A stretch of 64,000 nucleotides of DNA, from NCBI GenBank assembly GCA_018817515.1, contig JAHIUD010000073.1, positions 1-64,000 of the forward strand. The letters are read 5' to 3'. The stretch is from Pseudomonadota bacterium (lineage in GTDB: Bacteria > Desulfobacterota > Desulfovibrionia > Desulfovibrionales > Desulfovibrionaceae). This document shows positions 1 through 9,248 of this stretch, in pieces. A model generated the notes under the pieces. It was not told the origin of the DNA. It made no database searches and saw only the letters and a program-made list of their open reading frames with translations. A program made the translations under genes and the position numbers. Each line of letters starts with the position of its first letter. Within the stretch, counting starts at the first letter, position 1.

Positions 1-2
1 CC

Positions 3-413
3 TCCGCCATCCCCGGCCCCGACGTCAAGGAGACCCAGCAGGCCAGCAGCCTGAAGCGCCGCGAGGACGAGGTGGCCGCCAAGGAGCGTGCCCTGGTCGC
101 CATGGAGAAGAGCCTCGACGAGAAACTGGCCGAGCTCAGGCGAGCCGAGGCCTCCATCAAGAGCCTTCTGGACCAGGCCGACGTGCTCAAGGACGCGCGC
201 ATCAAGCGCCAGGTGGACACGTACATGGCCATGAAGCCCAAGCAGGCCGCCGAGGTGCTCTCCACCATGGACGAGGAGCTCGCCGTCAAGATTCTGACCG
301 GAATGAAGCCCAAGGTGGCGGGCGAGATCATGACCTACGTCAAGACCCCCAAGGCCGCCAAGCTCACCGAGGCCATGACCAAGGTCAAGGCCCTGCAGGG
401 GCCCGGTCAGTAA
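3..413 (+). CDS. MotE/MgtE_N-like protein, 5' end outside window
   Basis: Frame is open from the window edge; C-terminal KRQVDTYMAMKPKQAAEVLSTMDEELAVKILTGMKPKVAGEIM resembles the MgtE N-terminal helical repeat of MotE-type proteins, after a coiled-coil-like stretch. Confidence 0.7.
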   Translation, partial: SAIPGPDVKETQQASSLKRREDEVAAKERALVAMEKSLDEKLAELRRAEASIKSLLDQADVLKDARIKRQVDTYMAMKPKQAAEVLSTMDEELAVKILTGMKPKVAGEIMTYVKTPKAAKLTEAMTKVKALQGPGQ

Positions 414-489
414 CGCCGGACACAAGTCTTCCAGCCCCGCCCGGAAGTCCCTCGTGGACGCCTGGGCGGGGCTGTGCTACGTCCGGCCC

Positions 490-1347
490 ATGGCACGCAT
501 CAAGCTCATCCTGGCCTACGAGGGCACCGACTTTGCCGGTTGGCAGCTCCAGCCCCGAGACCGCACCGTGCAGGGCGAGGTCGAGGCCGCCATCGCCAAG
601 ATCGTCGGCCACCGCGTGCCCGTGCAGGGCGCTGGCCGCACCGACGCCGGGGTCCATGCGCTGGGCCAGTGCGCCCATTTCGAGGCCCCGGAGCAGTACG
701 CGCGAATCCCCTGGCGCGTGGCCCTGAACGGCCACATGCGCCCCGACGTGCGCGTGGTCGAGGCGACGCTTGCCCACCCGCGCTTCCACTCCACGCACGA
801 CGCCCTGTCCAAGATCTACGCCTACACCCTCTGGATCGACCGCACCCATGTAGACCCGTTCCGTCGCCGCTTTGTCTGGGACGTGCCGCCGCTTGACCTC
901 GCGGCCATGGACGAGGCCGCCCTGCATTTTATCGGCACCCACGACTTCAAGAGCTTCAAGAACGCGGGCACGCCGCTGGGCCCGCGCGGCACGGTGCGCA
1001 CGGTCAGCGCCCTGTGGCGCGATCCCGGCCTGACCCCGGCGGAGGTCGTCTGGCGCATCCGGGGCGACGGCTTCTTAAAGCAGATGGTGCGCAACATCGT
1101 GGGCTGCCTGGTGGCCGTGGGCAAGGGTAAAGTCCTGCCCGGCGATGTCCGATCAATCCTTGAGCGGCGCGACCGCAACCACGCTCTGGCCACGGCCCCG
1201 CCCTGGGGCCTGTGCATGGAGCGCGTCTTCTATCCGGAAACCGAGCCTGACGTCGGCCCGGAAGGCGTTGCCACGCGCGGCCAGGACACGGCCAATGACG
1301 AGCATCAAATGGCCGGATGCGGCAACCGGAGCCCTCGCAGGCTTTAG
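490..1347 (+). CDS. truA: tRNA pseudouridine(38-40) synthase TruA
   Basis: MARIKLILAYEGTDFAGWQLQPRDRTVQGEVEAAI, GAGRTDAGVHALGQ (catalytic Asp motif) and FLKQMVRNIVG are TruA hallmarks; start chosen inside the 454 ORF. Confidence 0.95.
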   Translation: MARIKLILAYEGTDFAGWQLQPRDRTVQGEVEAAIAKIVGHRVPVQGAGRTDAGVHALGQCAHFEAPEQYARIPWRVALNGHMRPDVRVVEATLAHPRFHSTHDALSKIYAYTLWIDRTHVDPFRRRFVWDVPPLDLAAMDEAALHFIGTHDFKSFKNAGTPLGPRGTVRTVSALWRDPGLTPAEVVWRIRGDGFLKQMVRNIVGCLVAVGKGKVLPGDVRSILERRDRNHALATAPPWGLCMERVFYPETEPDVGPEGVATRGQDTANDEHQMAGCGNRSPRRL

Positions 1348-3184
1348 CGGGAGCCTGCGGACTGACCCTCAAGCGACGGGCCAGAACGCAGGGGTCTCGG
1401 CCAGCGCCCGGGCCCTGGCGGAGTACCAGCAGGCCGATGCCGGGGCGCGCCGCCTGCGCGTGGGCGGCTCCCTGGCCGCCGGACTGGACAGCGCCCTGCG
1501 CCGCCTGAGCGACACCGCCTCCTCCTTTGCCTGGCCCACCGAGGGCGTGAGCTTTGCCACCAATTCGCGCCTGGCCACGCAGCCCGCCGCCAGCCTGGCC
1601 AACCTCGCGGTGAGCCTGCCCGAGGCCTCCCGTTACCAGCAGGAGGACAAGTACCTCTCGCGCGGGTTCGCGGCCAGCGCGCCCACCAGCCTCGCCCCCG
1701 GCACCTATGACATGAAGCTCAGCTTCGGCGGCCAGAGCCAGAAGCTCTCGGTCAGCGTGGCCGCAGGCGACAGCAACGCCGATGTGCTCCAGGCCGTGGC
1801 CGACGCGGTCAACGCCTCCACCCTGCAGGTGGACGCCGAGGTGCGCAGCCAGGCCGGCACCAACGCTCTGGGCTATGGCGTCTTCGGGCCGGGCGCCAGC
1901 CAAACCGGGAGCTTCCTGGCTTTGGGCGTGAACCTTACCCGCGCGGGCTCCTCGCCCACCCTCACCGACACCTCCGGGCACCTGGCGGCCTCGCTCAAGC
2001 TCTCGGCCACCTCCACGCCGCTCAGCCCCGCCACGCTGGACACGCACCAGCTCACCAGCCTTTCCGTGGCGCGGCCCACGACCTTGCGCACCAGCGCCTA
2101 CGACCCCGAGGCCACCACCACGCTTAACCCCGGCACCTACACCGTGAACTACGCCATGGGCCCGGCCTCGGGCAGCGTGTCTTCTGGCAGCGTGGACATC
2201 GTCATCGCCGCCGGAGACACCTGGGGCATGGTGCTGGCGAACATGAAGAGCGTGTTCGGCTCGGCCAGCCCGGCCATGGTCTCGCAACTGGTCCCGGCCA
2301 AGCGCGTATGGGACTCCACCACCGACGAGCTGCACGCCGTGGTCGACGCCACGGGCCTGGAAGTGGCCTTGAACGATCCCAAGGTCGGCTGGCGGCTGTC
2401 GCTCTCCGGCGGTGATAATGCCGACGCAACCGGCAACATCCTCACGGCCACCGGGCTGAATGTCACGGCCCAGCCCGGCAGCGACGGCCGCATGGTCATC
2501 GACGGCCGCCAGCGCACGGGCGCGACAGGCGCGTTCAGCGCGGACCAGGGCCGCGTGGCGTTCACCTCGTCCGGCACCTTCGGCGAGGTCGTGCCGGTGT
2601 CTGTGCTCGCGCCGCTGGAACTCATGTCCCAGAGCCTGTCCGATGTGGTCACCGCCTACAACGACCTGCGCGGCCAGCTGACCAAAAACGCCGACCTGCT
2701 GCGCTCCGGGTTGGCGGAAGACTTCCGCGCGCCTGTCAGCGAGCGCGCAGGCGACCTGGCGAGCCTGGGCCTGGGCGAGAGCGGCACGGGCAAGCTGCTT
2801 TGGCTGAACGCCGACACCTTTGTGCAGGCGCTGACGAACGACCCGCAGGGCGTGCGGGCCACGCTGCTGGGCGACGGCTCCAGCACGGGCCTCTTGCCTG
2901 CGCTGGCCGGGCTGGCCCAGGACGCGCTGGGCGCCGGGGCAGAGGGCCTGCTCATGCCGCAGAGCGCGTACCCGGAGCGCGATCCCTTCGCGGCCTCGCC
3001 CACGCCGCGCACCGAGGCGGACATCGAGAAGGCCAGCCAACTGTTGGACCTGTTCGACGGCAGTGGCTTGGCTGTCGTGGAAAAGAAAAAGCCGTTGTTC
3101 GAGTTGGGCGACAGCACGACGCCGGGCGGGCTTGGCGCGTTTCCGTGGGAGAAAGGCTCGGGCCTGCTTCGCCGCAAGGGCTGA
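1295..3184 (+). CDS. FliD-like flagellar hook-associated family protein
   Basis: Long Ala/Ser/Thr-rich ORF; C-terminus (LMSQSLSDVVTAYNDLRGQL...LGLGESGTGKLLWLNADTFVQALTNDPQGVRATLLGDG) resembles the FliD C-terminal domain. Start placed at ATG 1295. Confidence 0.55.
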   Translation: MTSIKWPDAATGALAGFSGSLRTDPQATGQNAGVSASARALAEYQQADAGARRLRVGGSLAAGLDSALRRLSDTASSFAWPTEGVSFATNSRLATQPAASLANLAVSLPEASRYQQEDKYLSRGFAASAPTSLAPGTYDMKLSFGGQSQKLSVSVAAGDSNADVLQAVADAVNASTLQVDAEVRSQAGTNALGYGVFGPGASQTGSFLALGVNLTRAGSSPTLTDTSGHLAASLKLSATSTPLSPATLDTHQLTSLSVARPTTLRTSAYDPEATTTLNPGTYTVNYAMGPASGSVSSGSVDIVIAAGDTWGMVLANMKSVFGSASPAMVSQLVPAKRVWDSTTDELHAVVDATGLEVALNDPKVGWRLSLSGGDNADATGNILTATGLNVTAQPGSDGRMVIDGRQRTGATGAFSADQGRVAFTSSGTFGEVVPVSVLAPLELMSQSLSDVVTAYNDLRGQLTKNADLLRSGLAEDFRAPVSERAGDLASLGLGESGTGKLLWLNADTFVQALTNDPQGVRATLLGDGSSTGLLPALAGLAQDALGAGAEGLLMPQSAYPERDPFAASPTPRTEADIEKASQLLDLFDGSGLAVVEKKKPLFELGDSTTPGGLGAFPWEKGSGLLRRKG

Positions 3185-3416
3185 GGACGTTAAATAGTGC
3201 TGGCGCACGCTGGGTTTGAGAAAAATACAGCAGGCCCAATTTATTTTTCGCCGTGGACATAATTTTTCCGCCCAAACCCTTGCTGTTTTGATTTGCCTTT
3301 GATACTGCGGCAATAGGTCAAGGCATGCTTGGAGCGTTGCGTGCGACTTCTTTGGTGAGCCGCAGGCGGACGGGACAAGGCGGGTTCTCTCTTGTATTCA
3401 TGAGGAGTAGGAAGCG

Positions 3417-3683
3417 ATGAAGTCCATTTACGTCGGCAATTTGCCTTTCAGCGCCAAGGAAGATGAGATTCGTGACCTGTTTGCCGTTCACGGCGAGGTG
3501 CAGGTGGTCAAGTTCGTCATGGACCGCGAGACGGGCCGCTTCCGCGGCTTCGGCTTCGTGGAGATGGAGGACGCAGGCGCCGCCAAGGCCATTGAGGCCC
3601 TGGACGGCAAGGACTTCGGTGGCCGCACCCTGCGCGTCAACGAGGCCAAGGAGCGTGCTCCCCGCCCGCCCCGCCGCTACTAA
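3417..3683 (+). CDS. RRM-domain RNA-binding protein
   Basis: KSIYVGNLPF (RNP2) and RGFGFVEM (RNP1) motifs in an 88 aa protein; upstream GAGGAG ribosome-binding site. Confidence 0.95.
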   Translation: MKSIYVGNLPFSAKEDEIRDLFAVHGEVQVVKFVMDRETGRFRGFGFVEMEDAGAAKAIEALDGKDFGGRTLRVNEAKERAPRPPRRY

Positions 3684-3702
3684 GATAGAGCAGTACCTTG
3701 AG

Positions 3703-3742
3703 AAAGCCCCCGCGCCAGAGATGGTGCGGGGGCTTTTTGGTT
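3703..3742 (+). terminator. Rho-independent terminator after the RRM gene
   Basis: Stem AAAGCCCCCGC...GTGCGGGGGCTTTTT followed by a T-tract. Confidence 0.8.
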
Positions 3743-3781
3743 TTGATGGCGAGGGCAAGCCGCTGAAATCGGTTGCTTGAG

Positions 3782-5020
3782 CTACTTGTTCGTTTCAGTT
3801 CGTCCGCCAAGCGCAACGGCATAAATCCAATTTACTATTGCTTTGCGGAGAATGGCGCTGCCTTTCCACTGGACTTTTGCGATCCATATTTGATCGGGGT
3901 CCATGATTGAATTGAAAATCTTTGAAGGCGCGTATTCGCCCATTGGAAATGATCCACTGTGAAAGTGCGCCGACCTGCATTTTTCGTAGAGATATTTGAT
4001 AACTGTTTCTGTTTCTTGCGTTCCGTCAACGTACTTACGAACGAAATTACTAAACCCATTACATGCGCTTTCAGAGTAACTTAACGATTCAACTGCTGCA
4101 ACGCGATATGCTAGCCCGAGAGATGGATATTGAGCACCTACAACTAATGCAACTTGGTACAGTCTCGCACAGCTATCAAAACACTCCACCATACTTGCTG
4201 GTGCTTTGTTAAAATAGTTCAATATCTTTTTTGTTTCCTTAGGTGGGCTTTGCAGGGTTCCTAACCGGTGAAATCTATCTGACAATAGACCATGATACTC
4301 ACCCAGTGCGCATAATTCACCCTTCTTTGGCATTTGGGAGCGCGGCTGTGTATGTCCGATTAAGCCTGTTTGCAATCTGACGGATTTTATTTCAGACGGG
4401 TCAGTGTTGCTTGGCAGTACCCAAAGAAACTGATGTTTAGGAGCATATAGCCCGACATCCATGAGTAGGGACAACCGTGCCGCATGTCGAGAAGCAGCGG
4501 CCTGGGCTAAGCGGATCGCATCCATCCTATCAATTGCATTGATTGTCATGTCAAACTGGACATAACGCTCAACATTAATCATGTCCGGTCCTTCATCCTG
4601 CGGTATGGATGGTGCGAATCGAAAAGTCGGTAGCCAGTATTCTCCTCCAAGATGAGGCCCGGTGTAACAAAATGAAACGCTTTGATAGAATTGCTTACGT
4701 TTTGCGCGTAGTGTGGCTACGAGGACTTCGGTGACTAGTTTGCTCAACGTGCTGATAATTGTGCCGGAGTCTTCCTCGTCCTCTGTTTCTATCTCGACAT
4801 AATCAAGTGTGCCTGAGGAAGAGTGTACGACGCTTACCTTGGCAGAAGTGAGGTTGCCTTCAATATCAAATATCCCTTTTGTGGTTGCCTCAAAAATGCC
4901 ATCGTCGCGAACGCCAGCAGTACCTTGAGTACTCTGAGCCTTCTCGCGTATTACAGCATTAAGATAGTCTAGGAAAACTTGTTGTTTATCTTTGTCATCG
5001 ATTCCCAGTGGAATTTTCAT
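3782..5020 (-). CDS. Orphan protein with a possible C-terminal HEPN-like Rx4H motif
   Basis: 412 aa from ATG 5020 with strong SD (ggaggggaggaaATG); C-terminal YEKCRSAHFHSGSF contains R-x4-H. Visibly AT-richer than flanking genes. Confidence 0.75.
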   Translation of the reverse strand: MKIPLGIDDKDKQQVFLDYLNAVIREKAQSTQGTAGVRDDGIFEATTKGIFDIEGNLTSAKVSVVHSSSGTLDYVEIETEDEEDSGTIISTLSKLVTEVLVATLRAKRKQFYQSVSFCYTGPHLGGEYWLPTFRFAPSIPQDEGPDMINVERYVQFDMTINAIDRMDAIRLAQAAASRHAARLSLLMDVGLYAPKHQFLWVLPSNTDPSEIKSVRLQTGLIGHTQPRSQMPKKGELCALGEYHGLLSDRFHRLGTLQSPPKETKKILNYFNKAPASMVECFDSCARLYQVALVVGAQYPSLGLAYRVAAVESLSYSESACNGFSNFVRKYVDGTQETETVIKYLYEKCRSAHFHSGSFPMGEYAPSKIFNSIMDPDQIWIAKVQWKGSAILRKAIVNWIYAVALGGRTETNK

Positions 5021-6399
5021 TTCCTCCCCTCCCCCCACAGCCCCCCGCACAATTCCTCCAACATCCCCAACAACTCCCCGCACAGCCCGCCCATGGCCGG
5101 GGCGGTGCCGAAGAGCGCGCGGCGTGTCTCGCGCAGGCTGAAGGTGAAGGCCTGGTCAGCCTCGGTGGTGCGCACGGTCATGTCCAGCCGCTCGGCCAAA
5201 AGCAGCCCGGACAGTCCGGAGCAGAACAGCTCGGCCAGCCGCGCGAACTCCGCGCCATGCCCGGCCCAATAGGCCAGGGCAGGGCTGCCTGCGGCTGGCG
5301 GCGCGGCGGACAGCGCCTCGCAGATCAGCGCGTACACGCTGTTGATGCCCGGCCCCGGCAGCCCGCGCCGCCAGCCCAGAAGCCACGGGCTGCGCCAGAA
5401 CAAGAGCAGGTGGCTCTCGCCCACGGCGATGGCGCGTTCCACAGCCGCTTTGGCCGCCAGCAGCGCCGGGTCTTCCCAGTGCTGCGCAGCGCCGACAGAA
5501 GGCGTGCCCACGTGCCAGGGCGGGATGGTGGCGTTTGGGCAGTCCACACTGCCGAGTTCCCGCAGCAAATGCGCAAGCCAGGCGTTGGCCGCAGGCGAAT
5601 CCGGCGTCTCCAGGTGCGGGTAGGAGAGCACATAGCGGCCCTGGCCGTACGTTCCGGAGATGACCGCCGGGCGGCCCTGGAGGAAGTCCGGGCGGATCTG
5701 CAGGCCGTAGAGGTTCTCCCAGTCGCTCAAGGTCTCCTCGGGCAACAGCGCCAGGTTCAGGTCCGCCACCCAGAAGTCCTGGCCCAGGCCAGCGTAGCGC
5801 GCCAGCACCCGGACGTCGTCGTGCTGCCCTTTGGGCGGCGGCGCGAACTGCGCGGGCCACCAGACCGGGGCCAAGATCTCCGGGGCGCCCGGCAAGGCCA
5901 GCGGCTGCGCCTGGTCGAGGCTCAGGCGCACGTGGCCGGAGAGGAAATGTTGCAGCCGCCCGGCAAAGCCCATGCGCCCCCAGGGGCACAGGCCGAGCGA
6001 GTCGCCCGCGCGCGGCCCTTTGGGGGATGTGAGGGCCAGGCCCGCACCGCCGCAGAAGCCCAGGTACGAGCCGCCAGCGGCCACGAAGTCGCGGATGGCC
6101 TGCATGCCGCGCGCGCCCAGGCGCTCGGCCCGGCCCCGCGCCCAGCCGCCGGGGACTATGAGCAGAGCGGGGGTGTCGAGCTCGGCGGGGGTGTCGGATT
6201 CGCTGGAGTCGGCACCGCCCCCCATGAATCCCCCGAAGGGGGCGAAGGGGGCGGAAGCCGTGGACTTGCCAGCGAGCGCTCCCTCGGCTATGTCATGTGC
6301 GCGTAAAATCACGTGGGGGAGCCCAAGCGCGCGCAAGGCCCGCAGCACCAGCACCCCCCACAGGTGCGATTCATCCCACAAGACGAAAACGCGCGCCAT
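5017..6399 (-). CDS. BPL_N (biotin-protein-ligase N-terminal-like) domain protein
   Basis: MARVFVLWDESHLWGVLVLRALRALGLPHVILRAHDIAEG...LLIVPGGWARGRAERLG...FVAAGGSYLGFCGGAGLAL: class-I amidotransferase-like fold with a GFCGGA elbow. Confidence 0.75.
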   Translation of the reverse strand: MARVFVLWDESHLWGVLVLRALRALGLPHVILRAHDIAEGALAGKSTASAPFAPFGGFMGGGADSSESDTPAELDTPALLIVPGGWARGRAERLGARGMQAIRDFVAAGGSYLGFCGGAGLALTSPKGPRAGDSLGLCPWGRMGFAGRLQHFLSGHVRLSLDQAQPLALPGAPEILAPVWWPAQFAPPPKGQHDDVRVLARYAGLGQDFWVADLNLALLPEETLSDWENLYGLQIRPDFLQGRPAVISGTYGQGRYVLSYPHLETPDSPAANAWLAHLLRELGSVDCPNATIPPWHVGTPSVGAAQHWEDPALLAAKAAVERAIAVGESHLLLFWRSPWLLGWRRGLPGPGINSVYALICEALSAAPPAAGSPALAYWAGHGAEFARLAELFCSGLSGLLLAERLDMTVRTTEADQAFTFSLRETRRALFGTAPAMGGLCGELLGMLEELCGGLWGEGRK

Positions 6400-6529
6400 G
6401 CTCCGTTCCCCCAAGGTTTCCGGGCACCCTAGCCACGCCCGGCCCTCCTTGGCAACCCCCCTTCGGGGTTTCATTGGGGTGGAGGCGTAACAGGCCGCGC
6501 GACCCCTGCATTGCAAGGAGATTGACCAC

Positions 6530-9244
6530 ATGTCCGAGCCGAAATCAGACGCGATCCTGCCCAAGGGCTACGAGCCCGCCGACGTGGAAGCCCGCTGGGG
6601 CAAGCACTGGGAAGACAACAAGACCTTCTCCCCGGACCCCCAGGACGTCCTTTCCGGCGGCAAGCAGCCCTATTCCATCGTCATCCCGCCGCCCAACGTC
6701 ACCGGTGCGCTGCACATGGGCCATGCGCTGAACCTGACCCTGCAGGACATCCTTTGCCGCTTCATGCGCCAGCAGGGCAAGAGCGTGCTCTGGGTGCCGG
6801 GCACCGACCACGCGGGCATCGCCACCCAGAACGTCGTGGAGCGCCAGCTGAAAAAAGAGGGCAAGAAGCGCGACGACCTGGGCCGCGAGAAGTTCATCGA
6901 GCGCGTGTGGGAGTGGAAGAAGGAATACGGCGACCGCATCCTGAACCAGATCCGGCGCATGGGCGCGTCCGTGGATTGGAGCAGCGAGCGCTTCACCCTG
7001 GACGAGGGCCTGTCCAGGGCCGTGCGCGAGGTCTTCGTGCGCCTGTACGGCGAGGGGCTCATCTACAAGGGCAACTACATCGTCAACTGGTGCAACCGCT
7101 GCCACACGGCGCTGGCCGACGACGAGGTGGAGCACGCCCCCAGGAAGGGCAAGCTCTACCAGATCAGGTACCCGCTGGCCGATGGCTCCGGTGATTTGAT
7201 TGTCGCCACCACGAGGCCCGAGACCATGCTGGGCGACGTGGCCGTGGCCGTGCACCCGGACGACGAGCGCTACGCCCAGGCCGTGGGCAAGATGGTCACC
7301 CTGCCGCTGGTGGGCAAACAGATTCCGGTCATCGCCGACGCCTACGTGGATCAAGAGTTCGGCACCGGCGCGCTCAAGATCACCCCGGCGCACGACATGA
7401 ACGACTGGGCGCTGGCGCGCACGCACAACCTGCCGGTCCTTGCCGTCATCGACGACAAGGGCCTGATGAACGAGAACGCGCCCGAGGCCTACCAGGGCAT
7501 GGGCCTGAACGCCTGCCGCGACAAGGTGGTGGAGGACCTGGAGGCCCTGGGCCTGCTGGTCAGCATTGCCGAGCACGACCACAGCGTGGGTGAGTGCTAC
7601 CGCTGCAAGAGCGTCATCGAGCCCCATGTGAGCGAGCAGTGGTTCGTCAAGGTGGCGCCCCTGGCCAAGGCCGCGCGCGAGGCCGTGCCCGGCCAGACCA
7701 AGATCGTGCCGGCCCAGTGGGAGAAGACCTACTACGAGTGGCTGGACAACATCCGCGACTGGTGCATCAGCCGCCAGATCTGGTGGGGCCACCGCATTCC
7801 GGCCTGGACCTGCGAGGCCTGCAATGAACTCATCGTCCAGACAGAAGACCCCGCTGACCTGAAGACGGGTTGCACCAAGTGCGGCGGCGCGCTGACCCAG
7901 GAAGACGACGTGCTGGACACCTGGTTCAGCTCGGCCCTGTGGCCGTTTTCCACCCTGGGCTGGCCCGATGATACGGCCAAATTGAAAGCCTACTACCCCA
8001 CCAGCGTGCTGGTGACGGGCTTCGACATCCTGTTCTTCTGGGTGGCGCGCATGATGATGATGGGCATCCACTTCAAGGAGCAGGTGCCCTTCCACGACGT
8101 GTACATCCACGCCCTGGTGCGCGACGAGCAGGGCAAGAAGATGAGCAAGTCCACGGGCAACGTCATCGACCCGCTGGAGATGATCGGCAAGTACGGCACC
8201 GACTCCCTGCGCTTCACGCTCACGGCCTTTGCCGCCATGGGCCGCGACATCAAGCTCTCTGAGAAACGCATCGAGGGCTACCGCCACTTCGTGAACAAGA
8301 TCTGGAACTCGGCCCGCTTCGCGCTCATGAACATGCCCGAGGACGGCGGCGCGCCCAAGGCCGCTTTGAGCGATGCCAAGGGCCTGGCCAACTTGTGGAT
8401 TCTGCACCGCCTTGAGGAAGTGAAGGACGAGGTGGAGAGCGCCACCCTCGAATACCGCTTCAACGACATCGCCCAGAGCCTGTACCGCTTCATCTGGAAC
8501 GAGTTCTGCGACTGGTACGTGGAGATGGCCAAGGGCGACCTCTACGGCGAGGACGCGGACGCCAAGGCCGCCACGCGCAAGGTGCTTTTGACCGTCCTGT
8601 CGGAGACCATGGTCCTGCTGCATCCGGTGATGCCCTTTGTGACCCAGGAGATTTGGAGTGTGTTGCCCGGCATTGAGAATAAGGAGCTGGCCTTGCAGCC
8701 CTACCCCGAGCGCAGGCCGCGGTTCAAGAGCCCGCAGGCCGCCCGCGACATGGCCTTCTTCCAGGGCGTGGTGGGGGCGACGCGCACCATCCGCACGGAG
8801 CTCACCATCGACCCGGCCAAGAAGCTGCCGCTGATTATCGATACGGCGGACGGCACGGGGACCGACAACGCCCAGGCCGTGCTGACCCAGAACGTGCACT
8901 TGATCCAGTCGCTCGCGCGCATCGAGAGCGTGGACATCGGCCCGGGCAAGACCGGACCCCGCGCCAGCGGCACGGCGATTGTGGAGGGCTCGCGCATCTT
9001 CGTGCCCCTGAAGGGCATCGTGGACTTTGGCCAGGAGCTGACGCGCCTGGACAAGGAGCTGGGCAAGCTGGACAAGCAGCTCACCGCGCTCAAGGGCAAG
9101 CTGGCCGCGCCCGGTTTCGCCAACCATGCCCCGGCGGAGATCGTGGCCGCGGAGAACGAGAAGCTCGCGGGCCTTGTGGATGCGCGGGCAAAGATGGCCG
9201 AGCTGCAGGACCGCCTCAAGAGCGCGCTGAGCGAGGAGAGCTAG
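6530..9244 (+). CDS. valS: Valyl-tRNA synthetase
   Basis: PPNVTGALHMGHAL (HIGH), KMSKSTGNVIDP (KMSKS), class-I editing and anticodon domains, C-terminal coiled coil. Confidence 0.98.
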   Translation: MSEPKSDAILPKGYEPADVEARWGKHWEDNKTFSPDPQDVLSGGKQPYSIVIPPPNVTGALHMGHALNLTLQDILCRFMRQQGKSVLWVPGTDHAGIATQNVVERQLKKEGKKRDDLGREKFIERVWEWKKEYGDRILNQIRRMGASVDWSSERFTLDEGLSRAVREVFVRLYGEGLIYKGNYIVNWCNRCHTALADDEVEHAPRKGKLYQIRYPLADGSGDLIVATTRPETMLGDVAVAVHPDDERYAQAVGKMVTLPLVGKQIPVIADAYVDQEFGTGALKITPAHDMNDWALARTHNLPVLAVIDDKGLMNENAPEAYQGMGLNACRDKVVEDLEALGLLVSIAEHDHSVGECYRCKSVIEPHVSEQWFVKVAPLAKAAREAVPGQTKIVPAQWEKTYYEWLDNIRDWCISRQIWWGHRIPAWTCEACNELIVQTEDPADLKTGCTKCGGALTQEDDVLDTWFSSALWPFSTLGWPDDTAKLKAYYPTSVLVTGFDILFFWVARMMMMGIHFKEQVPFHDVYIHALVRDEQGKKMSKSTGNVIDPLEMIGKYGTDSLRFTLTAFAAMGRDIKLSEKRIEGYRHFVNKIWNSARFALMNMPEDGGAPKAALSDAKGLANLWILHRLEEVKDEVESATLEYRFNDIAQSLYRFIWNEFCDWYVEMAKGDLYGEDADAKAATRKVLLTVLSETMVLLHPVMPFVTQEIWSVLPGIENKELALQPYPERRPRFKSPQAARDMAFFQGVVGATRTIRTELTIDPAKKLPLIIDTADGTGTDNAQAVLTQNVHLIQSLARIESVDIGPGKTGPRASGTAIVEGSRIFVPLKGIVDFGQELTRLDKELGKLDKQLTALKGKLAAPGFANHAPAEIVAAENEKLAGLVDARAKMAELQDRLKSALSEES

Positions 9245-9248
9245 ACCC

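Noticed and set aside
1004-3313. 769-aa minus-strand ORF
   Set aside because: Antisense to truA and the FliD-like gene; Arg/Gly/His/Val-rich shadow composition typical of high-GC DNA, no recognisable domain.
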